DNA from: Treponema sp.
Lineage (GTDB): Bacteria; Spirochaetota; Spirochaetia; Treponematales; Treponemataceae
Length of the DNA: 15,723 nt
Direction: 5' to 3'
NCBI GenBank assembly: GCA_017614655.1
Contig: JAGABO010000210.1
Location: 1 to 15,723, forward strand
The notes below the pieces were generated by a model. That model saw only the letters and a program-made list of their open reading frames with translations, ran no database searches and had not been told where the DNA came from. Positions 8,583 to 14,634 of the stretch are shown one piece after another. How positions within the stretch are numbered: position 1 is the first letter of the stretch; every line of letters begins with the position of its first letter. A program made the position numbers and the translations under genes.

Positions 8583-8594
8583 GATTTGTGCCAA
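8578..8594 (-). promoter_or_regulatory. Predicted sigma-54 (RpoN) -24/-12 promoter of the sigma factor gene
   Basis: The minus strand reads TTGGCAC, five bases, then TTGCT. This matches the RpoN consensus YTGGCAC-N5-TTGCW. The invariant GG (8592-8591) and GC (8580-8579) have exactly the required spacing, with GG at -25/-24 and GC at -13/-12. The predicted +1 is a G at 8567, giving a 36-nt leader with a good AGGAGA. Sigma-54 promoters need an enhancer-binding ATPase; candidate upstream sites are listed separately. The match is seen directly; use by RpoN is inferred. Confidence 0.7.
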
Positions 8595-8601
8595 AATGTA
8601 T

Positions 8602-8687
8602 TTTCTGATGATATTTTTTATAAAATTGAACTTTTTATTCGTTTTGATGAAGGAAATGCGTTATTTCTATGATATTTCTGATGATAT
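8602..8687. repeat. Direct repeats of TTTCTGATGATAT upstream of the sigma promoter
   Basis: The 13-mer TTTCTGATGATAT occurs exactly at 8602-8614 and 8675-8687, 73 bp apart. A near copy missing one base, TTTCTATGATAT, abuts the second at 8664-8675. Relative to the predicted sigma-54 start these lie at about -35 to -47 and -97 to -120. They may be regulator-binding sites; chance in A+T-rich DNA is possible. Confidence 0.5.
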
Positions 8688-8707
8688 CCGGACTTTTTGG
8701 GATAATT

Positions 8708-8746
8708 AAACAATAAGGGTGTATCATAATGACACACCCCGTTTTT
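8708..8746 (-). terminator. Hairpin terminator after groES, probably bidirectional
   Basis: Arms 8717-8726 and 8730-8739 form a 10-bp stem with a three-base loop. In minus-strand RNA the single non-Watson-Crick position becomes a G-U wobble, so the stem is complete; it is followed by UUAUUGUUU. On the plus strand the same hairpin has one A-C mismatch but a better tail, CGTTTTT (8740-8746). It ends groES messages 40 nt after the stop codon and insulates the sigma promoter region. Confidence 0.65.
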
Positions 8747-8775
8747 AATCAGTTAAAACTGTATCAAAATGACAC
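8720..8775. promoter_or_regulatory. Pair of matching imperfect dyads, candidate enhancer sites
   Basis: TGTATCATAATGACAC (8720-8735) and TGTATCAAAATGACAC (8760-8775) match at 15 of 16 positions and are exactly 40 bp apart. Each is a 6-3-6 imperfect palindrome (GTATCA/TGACAC), with centres at 8728 and 8768. These are about 161 and 201 bp upstream of the predicted sigma-54 start, a usual distance for enhancer-binding proteins. The first copy also forms the stem of the groES terminator hairpin, so its conservation has a second explanation. The second copy lies 3 nt after the groES stop codon. Confidence 0.5.
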
Positions 8776-8778
8776 GCT

Positions 8779-9054
8779 TTATGCTTCGATTACAGCGATA
8801 ATGTCGTTGTTTTTAAGGATAAGGTATTCTTCTCCGTCCATTTTTACAGTTGTTCCTGCATATTTATCGTAAAGAATTACATCTCCCGGCTTTACCGTGA
8901 TTTTTTCATCTTCTGTTCCAGGTCCTACAGCTTCTACAACTGCCTGCTGAGTTTTTTCCTGTGCTGTGTCGGGAATAATAAGTCCTCCGGCTGTCTTTGT
9001 TTCTGCTGCCTTCTGCTTAACGAGCACGCGGTCTGCCAAAGGTCTGATTTTCAT
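8779..9054 (-). CDS. groES: Co-chaperonin GroES (Hsp10)
   Basis: GroES is the heptameric lid of the GroEL folding chamber in the cytoplasm. The 91 residues match the family along their whole length: MKIRPLADRVLVK at the start, the mobile loop with GGLIIPD that docks onto GroEL, the roof loop near PGTEDE, and the final KPGDVILYDKYAGT...NDIIAVIE block. The start is ATG 9054, with GGAGGT upstream at good spacing. It lies 65 bp after the TPR lipoprotein gene and 247 bp before the sigma gene on the same strand. groEL is not in the window on either side, and there is no CIRCE operator (TTAGCACTC-N9-GAGTGCTAA) in the short upstream gap, so HrcA control of the usual kind is not evident here. As I recall, groES and groEL are also apart in T. 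pallidum. Confidence 0.97.
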   Translation of the reverse strand: MKIRPLADRVLVKQKAAETKTAGGLIIPDTAQEKTQQAVVEAVGPGTEDEKITVKPGDVILYDKYAGTTVKMDGEEYLILKNNDIIAVIEA

Positions 9055-9093
9055 ATTTTACCTCCAAAGGATTGTTTTTAATGTTCTATAAAT

Positions 9094-9122
9094 AAGATAA
9101 TAAAATTTTTTTGTGAAGTCTA
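9094..9122 (-). promoter_or_regulatory. groES: Weak candidate promoter for groES
   Basis: TAGACT (9122-9117, 4 of 6) and TATCTT (9099-9094, 4 of 6) are 17 nt apart, with an A7T4 tract in the spacer. The -35 starts within the TAG stop codon of the TPR gene. The predicted start near 9087 leaves a leader of about 33 nt with GGAGGT. Both boxes are weak, so this is only the best candidate seen. Confidence 0.3.
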
Positions 9123-10892
9123 CAGTGTTTTAAAAAATAAACGTGCTTTTTTATGTGCCGGATCCAGTTCAAGGGCATATTCAATCTGGCGAAGGGCATT
9201 GCGCCGGTCTCCAAGTCCGTCAGAAAGCTTTGCCATTCTGTAAAGAATCTCTGCCTTAGTTTTTGTATCAAGTACAATCTGTGAAGCTTTGTTTAAAACT
9301 TCGAGGGCTTTTGCATAACGGGATGTTCCTGCATAAATTACACCAAGATTTACGTAGGCATTAACGGCAATAGAATTTCTTGCAGCTGCAGAAGGAAGTC
9401 TTGTATCACATTTTTCGGCTGCAAATTCATAAAGTTCAAGACTTTCATCAATTTTTTCTGCTTTAATCATAAAATATGCCGCAAAAAGAACTTCAGAAAG
9501 AGGAAGTTTCTCTTTGTTTTTTACAATGTTAAAGTTTTCTCCATAAGCAGCATTCATATATGAATAAAAGACTTCCATTGCATCATCTTCATAACCGTTT
9601 TTTATAAAAGCAGAAACAGCGTAATCAACAACTTCCGGAGGATACAGGTTTCTTCCCAAAGAATTATTTTCAAGAAATGACCATATATTTGCACGTTTTA
9701 AAACAGAACTGTCTTTTTTATAAAGTTCATCTTCGTACTGCCTGTACAAAACTTCCAGTGCCGGAGTTGAATTATTAAGGCGCACGGCTTCAATTTTTGC
9801 ACGGGCTTCATCAGGAGTTACAACCGGAACAAGGTCCTCTTCTTCCATAAGAAGTGTTCTTAACCCTGCTTTTCTTAAATCGGCCGAAAGATTATCTTCC
9901 GGAGTTTTTACAGAATCTTCCAGTGCACTCTCGGCATACAAAGACAGGGCCGGAACATAATCAGGATTATACCAGAAAAGCTTATCAAGACATTCAAGTT
10001 TGCGGACAGCATCTCCTTCTTTTTTTGCATAAAGCGCTGTATTCAGGTAAACTCCAGTAAGAAAAGCATCCGCTGAATCTTCATCAAATTCAGAAGCAGA
10101 AGCATTTTCTATAATCTGATTTCTTATTTCCTGAGAAGCTTCTTCTTCATTAAGAAGATAAAAATCATCAGCTTCAAGACAGAGACGTTCCGTTAACAGT
10201 TTCTGATTTTCAAACTTTACATCAGAGAGCAGACAATCGAGGCTTTCTTTATACAGCCCTGCATCATAAAAAACATCACCCCAGAAAACAACATCATTTT
10301 CATCATCACACAAACCGGGGTAAAGTGACGCAGCCTTTTTAAAATCACCGCGTTCCATAAGAATAGAAACAGCATTTCTAAGCCAGGCGCTGTTTTTTGA
10401 ACCCCTCCATGCACCTTCATAAACTTTTACCATGTTCTTACGCTTAAAAAGAGAATTGTCTGCCTTAAGGAGAGCCCTTTTTAATTCACACTCCGAATAA
10501 AGCGAAGAAAACTCTGTATTTTTAAGCGGAAGAGAAATAAACCATGCCAGATTTATCTGCTCCTGATTCAGAAGAAATTTTGTATAAACTGCAGTTAGTT
10601 CGTTATTTCTGGGAAAAGTTCTGCGGGCATCCTTGAGCACATTTTCTGCAAGAGAATAATCTCCCAGTAAAACATAGCGCTTGTAAACCCCAAGCCTGTC
10701 ATACAGCGGATATGCTGATTTTTCGAGTTTTTTTAATGCAGAAACCGCGGCTTTTGTATCTCCGTTTTTTATGTAAGCGTCAACTTCATCAAGCCGTGCG
10801 ATAAACGACGAATTTTCGGAATGCGAAGAACAGGAAATAAAAAGCGGCAGCAAAAAAAGCGCTGCCGTCAATACACGAAAAAATGTTTTCAA
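9120..10892 (-). CDS. TPR-containing lipoprotein
   Basis: This 590-residue protein begins with a lipoprotein signal peptide: basic MKTFFR, a hydrophobic stretch, and LFISC with the lipidated Cys at 21, a lipobox of the loose spirochaete kind. The mature part is almost all helical and repeat-like. Clear tetratricopeptide repeats occur near residues 30-110 and again at about 510-585, ending in a canonical YALELDPAHKKAR unit. TPR lipoproteins usually scaffold envelope complexes; no specific partner can be named. The start codon is TTG at 10892, and nusB's TGA overlaps it (TTGA), so translation is probably coupled to nusB. There is no good Shine-Dalgarno sequence. A second TTG at codon 8 would remove the basic n-region and is unlikely. 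groES follows after 65 bp. Confidence 0.8.
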   Translation of the reverse strand: MKTFFRVLTAALFLLPLFISCSSHSENSSFIARLDEVDAYIKNGDTKAAVSALKKLEKSAYPLYDRLGVYKRYVLLGDYSLAENVLKDARRTFPRNNELTAVYTKFLLNQEQINLAWFISLPLKNTEFSSLYSECELKRALLKADNSLFKRKNMVKVYEGAWRGSKNSAWLRNAVSILMERGDFKKAASLYPGLCDDENDVVFWGDVFYDAGLYKESLDCLLSDVKFENQKLLTERLCLEADDFYLLNEEEASQEIRNQIIENASASEFDEDSADAFLTGVYLNTALYAKKEGDAVRKLECLDKLFWYNPDYVPALSLYAESALEDSVKTPEDNLSADLRKAGLRTLLMEEEDLVPVVTPDEARAKIEAVRLNNSTPALEVLYRQYEDELYKKDSSVLKRANIWSFLENNSLGRNLYPPEVVDYAVSAFIKNGYEDDAMEVFYSYMNAAYGENFNIVKNKEKLPLSEVLFAAYFMIKAEKIDESLELYEFAAEKCDTRLPSAAARNSIAVNAYVNLGVIYAGTSRYAKALEVLNKASQIVLDTKTKAEILYRMAKLSDGLGDRRNALRQIEYALELDPAHKKARLFFKTL

Positions 10893-11326
10893 GAAACCGT
10901 CTCTTTGCTTATTTTGTCAAGAACGGCGTTTATGAATTTGTAAGAATCCTCTGCGCCGAAATCCCTGGCAATCGAAATTGCTTCATCTATTACAATGGAC
11001 GGTGAAATATCCTTTGAATAAAGAAGCGTGTAAATACTAAGCCTTAAAACGGCAAGAGCAACTTTATTTATACGCTCTATCGTCCATTTTTCGCTCATGT
11101 ATTTTTTTATGAGGGAATCAATCTCCTCAAGATTTTTTACAGTTCCGTCTATAAGAAGGCGGGCAAATGTCAAAGTCTCTTCTCTTGATTCAGGAGTTTC
11201 GTTTGAAAGGTCAAGTGCTTCTGAATCAACCCAGTTTAACGAAAGAAGGTCTTCTATAGATGTACTTACCAGATCAAACGAATAGAGTCCCTGAACTGCA
11301 ATTATGCGTCCTTTTCTTCTTGACAC
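10889..11326 (-). CDS. nusB: Transcription antitermination factor NusB
   Basis: NusB binds boxA of rRNA leaders together with S10 (NusE) to form the antitermination complex that lets RNA polymerase finish rRNA operons. The 145 residues are of family length and all-helical. They begin SRRKGRIIAVQGLYSFDL, as in other NusB proteins, and include the VKNLEEIDSLIKKY helix and the C-terminal signature block SIVIDEAISIARDFGAEDSYKFINAVLD (written here as the segment near residues 108-137). The start is GTG at 11326 with GGAAG upstream, which overlaps the preceding TAA. The gene follows the SurA-like gene by 10 nt and overlaps the TPR lipoprotein start by 4 nt, so the three form one operon. Confidence 0.95.
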   Translation of the reverse strand: MSRRKGRIIAVQGLYSFDLVSTSIEDLLSLNWVDSEALDLSNETPESREETLTFARLLIDGTVKNLEEIDSLIKKYMSEKWTIERINKVALAVLRLSIYTLLYSKDISPSIVIDEAISIARDFGAEDSYKFINAVLDKISKETVS

Positions 11327-11336
11327 TTTTACTTCC

Positions 11337-12425
11337 TTACCAGCTCAAAAGCTTTACAAGTTCATCACCAGTCTTCTTGCGTTCAACATTGGCAGGAGTA
11401 TCAAGAGAGTTTGCAACCTGCTGTGCTGCTTCTGCAAGGAACTGACTCTGCTTCTGACGCGTAAGGTTGTTCTTTATGTATTCATAAACCGTTACGTTAG
11501 ATTCAGGCTGAACAGTGTCACTTATAGAAAGCATCTTTGCATCATACTTTTTGATAACTGCATAGAACTGGAAATCAGTATTTGTTTCGGTAATATCACT
11601 TACAAAACCGGCATTATTCTGGAAGAGTTCAATAATCTTGTCGTAATTCCAGCCTAACTGAACTGCCTGCTGTGAAGTCTTTGCAACAATGAGTTCACCT
11701 GCACGGAAGCTTTTTCCGTTTTCTGAGTCTGACTTTAACTTTGCACCGTAAGCAGCATCTTTTGCATACTGATTGCGGAAGTCTGTAGCTTTTGCACGGG
11801 CCTGTGTTTCGTCAGATCCCTTCGGAACCATAACAAGATAAAGCTTCATCATGTCGTTCCAGACAAAAGTTGCCTTGTTAAGATCGTAAGCCTTGCGGAT
11901 TTCTTCGTCGGAAGCTGCGACCTTTGAAAGTTCTGCCTGCTTCTTTGAATAAACGTACTTCTGTGCAACCAGCTGTGAACGAAGATAAGCCTTGTATTCG
12001 GAAGTATTCATTCCGCTGTTATCCTTAAGATATTCATCAAGGGTCTTACCTGTCTGCTTCTTAATGAGTTCACTCAGCTGACTTTCTGTAACCTGCTGAC
12101 CGAGCTGCTGGCTGAAAGTATCGAGGAAGGAAGCGTTTACTTCACTGTCGGTAACAACGATGCCTTCTTTTGCAGCAGCCTGATTAATCAGTTTTTCATC
12201 AATAAGGCTTTCGAGAATCTGCTGTCTCTGTTCGGCAGAAAGTTCACTTACACCATAAGGCTCATACTGCTTAAGGACAAAGCCGACACGTGACTTTAAT
12301 GTACGAACGGTAATCGTCTCTGATTTGTTAAGTTTTACAACGGCAAGTGCCTGCAAATCATTCTGAGCAAAAACAGAACCTGCAAGACCTAAAATAAAAA
12401 CTGCACTTAACAAAATTTTTTTCAT
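11337..12425 (-). CDS. SurA-like periplasmic chaperone / peptidyl-prolyl isomerase
   Basis: This 362-residue exported protein begins MKKILLSAVFILGLAGSVFA, a type I signal peptide with likely cleavage after VFA. Residues about 30-170 form a SurA N-terminal chaperone fold, including LSAEQRQQILESLIDEKLINQAA. The region around residues 195-310 has the length and helix pattern of a parvulin domain, but the usual GGdlG and F...F.l..G.is landmarks are weak, so isomerase activity is doubtful. The role is probably to escort outer-membrane or periplasmic proteins. The start is ATG 12425, with AGGAGA 5 nt before it; a frame reaching back to 12497 only reads through the promoter. It leads nusB and the TPR gene and has its own promoter 101 nt downstream of alaS. 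Confidence 0.83.
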   Translation of the reverse strand: MKKILLSAVFILGLAGSVFAQNDLQALAVVKLNKSETITVRTLKSRVGFVLKQYEPYGVSELSAEQRQQILESLIDEKLINQAAAKEGIVVTDSEVNASFLDTFSQQLGQQVTESQLSELIKKQTGKTLDEYLKDNSGMNTSEYKAYLRSQLVAQKYVYSKKQAELSKVAASDEEIRKAYDLNKATFVWNDMMKLYLVMVPKGSDETQARAKATDFRNQYAKDAAYGAKLKSDSENGKSFRAGELIVAKTSQQAVQLGWNYDKIIELFQNNAGFVSDITETNTDFQFYAVIKKYDAKMLSISDTVQPESNVTVYEYIKNNLTRQKQSQFLAEAAQQVANSLDTPANVERKKTGDELVKLLSW

Positions 12426-12444
12426 ATATATCTCCTGATGCGTC

Positions 12445-12473
12445 ATTATAAGACATTTATTTAAACATGGTAA
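12445..12473 (-). promoter_or_regulatory. Predicted sigma-70 promoter of the SurA-like/nusB/TPR operon
   Basis: TTACCA (12473-12468, 4 of 6) is followed by a 17-nt spacer and a perfect TATAAT (12450-12445). Transcription would start near 12438, leaving a leader of about 13 nt with AGGAGA. No clear terminator for alaS is seen in the 101-bp gap, so read-through from alaS is also possible. Confidence 0.65.
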
Positions 12474-12474
12474 A

Positions 12475-12494
12475 TACAGGATAGTTACAGGATA
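12475..12494. repeat. Two TACAGGATA direct repeats next to the -35 box
   Basis: TACAGGATA occurs at 12475-12483 and 12486-12494, with a period of 11 bp (one helical turn). The pair begins 1 bp upstream of the -35 hexamer of the SurA-like operon, occupying about -37 to -56. That arrangement fits an activator binding two sites on one face of the helix. No known regulator motif is recognised. Confidence 0.5.
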
Positions 12495-12526
12495 CATTCA
12501 AAGCCTGCACCCCCTGAATTTACCTG

Positions 12527-14353
12527 CTACTGTTTATCAAGCGGAAGACCACCCGATATTACTGCACGGATACGGCGAACTCCTGCAGAAGAAGACTGTT
12601 CCTTCTGAATCTTGAACTCACCGATCTGTGCCGTATGCTGAACGTGAGGCCCGCCGCAGACTTCCTTACTGAACCAGTCGTTTTCGTCGTTACGTCCGAT
12701 AGTATATACCTTAACGTCTTCGCCGTACTTGTTCATAAAGAGGGCGCGGGCTCCAGACTTCTTTGCTTCTTCAAGGCTCATCACCTTCATTGTAACAGGA
12801 AGATCTTCCTTAATCTTCTCGTTTACGATGTCTTCTACTTTCTGAATCTCTTCCTTTGTCATAGGACGGTCAAAAGTAAAGTCGAACCTCATGCGTTCGC
12901 TTGTGATGTTACTTCCCTTCTGTGCAACCTTGTCCCCGAGAACGTTAACAAGTGCCTGCTGAAGAAGGTGTGTTGCAGTGTGATACTTTGTTGCAGCTTC
13001 TGACTGCTCTGCAAGTCCGCCTTTATCTTTACCGGCTTCTACAGTACGTGACTGCTCCTGATGCTTTTTCTCTGCTTCCTTAAAGCCTTCAACATCAACC
13101 GTAAAGCCGTTTTCTGCTCCAAGTTCCTGAGTAAGTTCAAGCGGATAACCGAAAGTTTCATAAAGATTATAGGCAACCTTTCCGCTGATGATTTTCTTCG
13201 GATTCTTCATAAGGTTCGGAAGAAGCTTCTGGAATTCTGCCTCTCCTTTTTTAAGAGTAAGGCGGAACTTTTCTTCTTCTGCAGTAAGTTCATCAAAAAC
13301 ACGCTTTGAATTTTCCCCGAGTTCAGGATATGCATTCTTAAAGTTTTCGATTACAACGGCAGCAATTTCTGAAAGGAATGCCCTGTCAATTCCGAGTTTC
13401 ATTCCGTGACGAACTGCACGGCGGATAAGGCGGCGGAGGACATAACCTGCACCAACACGGGCCGGGCTTACTCCCCTCTGGTCTCCGAGAATAAAAACAG
13501 AAGCGCGTGTGTGGTCAGAGATGATGCGCACGCTCTTGTCTTTTTCTTCGTCAGTGCCGTATTTATATGAAGCAAGTGCTTCTATTTTATTGATAATCGG
13601 CTGGAAAACTTCCGTAAGGTAAACGCTTGTCTTTCCCTGAAGAATACAGTTTGTGCGCTCAAGACCCATACCGGTGTCAACGTTCTTCTTTGGAAGCGGA
13701 ACGAGAGTCTTTTCGTCTACGCGGTTATACTGCATGAAGACGTTGTTCCAGATTTCCATCCAGTTTGCGCTGTCTGTTCCCTTATTTGAACCGGCCGGAG
13801 GAAGTCCTTCTCCAACCCAGTAGAAGATTTCTGTATCAGGACCGCACGGACCTGTCGGACCTGCTGCCCACCAGTTGTCGCTTGCAGGAAGATATGCAAT
13901 TCTGTCTTCAGGCATTCCGTTTTCTTTCCAGATGGAAGCGGCTTCTTCGTCACGCGGAGCATTTTCGTCTCCTGCAAAAACAGTAACACTTATCTTTCTC
14001 GGATCAAGGGCAAGCCAGTCTTTTCCGGTAAGGAATTCATAACTGAAGGCAATTGACTCTTTCTTAAAATAATCACCAAGCGACCAGTTACCGAGCATTT
14101 CGAAACACGTAAGGTGACTCGGATCTCCAACTTCGTCAATATCGCCTGTGCGGATACATTTCTGATAATCTGTAAGGCGTGTTCCGGCAGGATGTTTTTC
14201 TCCCAGAAGATACGGAACCAGCGGATGCATTCCGGCTGTGGTAAAAAGCACGGAAGGGTCGTTTTCGGGAATCAGGCTCTGTCCTGAAATCTCAGCATGA
14301 TTTTTGCTCTTAAAAAATTCGATATACTTAGAGCGTAATTCATTTGCAGTCAT
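12527..14353 (-). CDS. alaS: Alanyl-tRNA synthetase, short form without the C-Ala domain
   Basis: AlaRS charges tRNA-Ala with alanine and hydrolyses mischarged Ser- and Gly-tRNA-Ala. The 608 residues contain the class II aminoacylation core (about 1-240: FTTAGMHPL, CFEMLGNWSLGDYFK, TGPCGPDTEIFY, GMGLERTN), the tRNA-recognition helices (about 240-430), and the editing domain. The zinc site of the editing domain is intact as HTATH (H458, H462) and CGGPH (C566, H570). The frame then ends, so the C-Ala/oligomerisation domain of the roughly 875-residue E. coli enzyme is absent. As I recall, short AlaRS is typical of spirochaetes, so this is not a broken gene. No Shine-Dalgarno sequence precedes the ATG, and the -10 box ends 8 nt upstream, which fits a leaderless transcript. 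The SurA-like gene follows after 101 bp. Confidence 0.96.
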   Translation of the reverse strand: MTANELRSKYIEFFKSKNHAEISGQSLIPENDPSVLFTTAGMHPLVPYLLGEKHPAGTRLTDYQKCIRTGDIDEVGDPSHLTCFEMLGNWSLGDYFKKESIAFSYEFLTGKDWLALDPRKISVTVFAGDENAPRDEEAASIWKENGMPEDRIAYLPASDNWWAAGPTGPCGPDTEIFYWVGEGLPPAGSNKGTDSANWMEIWNNVFMQYNRVDEKTLVPLPKKNVDTGMGLERTNCILQGKTSVYLTEVFQPIINKIEALASYKYGTDEEKDKSVRIISDHTRASVFILGDQRGVSPARVGAGYVLRRLIRRAVRHGMKLGIDRAFLSEIAAVVIENFKNAYPELGENSKRVFDELTAEEEKFRLTLKKGEAEFQKLLPNLMKNPKKIISGKVAYNLYETFGYPLELTQELGAENGFTVDVEGFKEAEKKHQEQSRTVEAGKDKGGLAEQSEAATKYHTATHLLQQALVNVLGDKVAQKGSNITSERMRFDFTFDRPMTKEEIQKVEDIVNEKIKEDLPVTMKVMSLEEAKKSGARALFMNKYGEDVKVYTIGRNDENDWFSKEVCGGPHVQHTAQIGEFKIQKEQSSSAGVRRIRAVISGGLPLDKQ

Positions 14354-14361
14354 AATGCGCT

Positions 14362-14390
14362 ATCGTAACATTTTTTTTATTTATCTTCAA
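14362..14390 (-). promoter_or_regulatory. alaS: Predicted promoter of alaS (leaderless type)
   Basis: TTGAAG (14390-14385, 4 of 6), a 17-nt A-rich spacer and TACGAT (14367-14362, 4 of 6) preceded by TGT, which makes an extended -10. The box ends 8 nt before the ATG, so transcription would start within about 3 nt of the start codon or on it. Its -35 lies 3 bp from one arm of the 25-bp inverted repeat. Confidence 0.55.
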
Positions 14391-14393
14391 TAT

Positions 14394-14530
14394 AAAATAA
14401 GAGCAGCGGGGAAAGTGTTCCCAGTCCGAATGCTATCTTCCCGCTTTCTTTTTGCCCGTCATTCCGTTTTTTACCGCAAATTTTCCGCAGATGATTAGTC
14501 TTTGTACACTTTCCCAGCTGCTCTTATTTT
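14394..14530. repeat. 137-bp element bounded by 25-bp inverted repeats
   Basis: Arms at 14394-14418 and 14506-14530 are inverted copies matching at 24 of 25 positions; the core of each reads AAGAGCAGC...GGGAAAGTGT. They enclose 87 bp with no gene, pyrimidine-rich on the plus strand. The ends are A+T-rich (AAAATAA / TTATTTT). It may be a short non-coding mobile element (MITE-like), a structured RNA, or a long-looped terminator for transcripts arriving from the permease side. No flanking target duplication is obvious. The adjoining 14531-14634 is A+T-rich, with only a weak 6-bp hairpin (CGGAAA/TTTCCG) and no gene. Confidence 0.7.
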
Positions 14531-14634
14531 TATCTATAATCCTTTTAAATTTAGCTTTGTTAAAACAAAACACATAATGCGGGAAGAAAATATTTACCTG
14601 CCGGAAACACTCATTTTTCCGCTGTCGCATGTTT

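Noticed and set aside
8532..8594. 21-codon N-terminal extension of the sigma factor starting at TTG 8594.
   Set aside because: The extension is simply the translated -24/-12 promoter and leader. ATG 8531 has AGGAGA at proper spacing and gives the normal sigma region 1.2 start.
9055..9119. HrcA/CIRCE operator upstream of groES.
   Set aside because: Neither TTAGCACTC nor its inverted partner is present, even allowing a couple of mismatches.
12426..12497. 24-codon N-terminal extension of the SurA-like protein.
   Set aside because: It reads through the TATAAT promoter and ribosome binding site and would bury the signal peptide; MKK at 12425 is the natural secreted start.
14394..14530. T-box or other aminoacyl-tRNA-sensing leader for alaS.
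   Set aside because: The inverted-repeat element lies upstream of the predicted alaS promoter, so it would not be in the mRNA, and no T-box sequence is seen.
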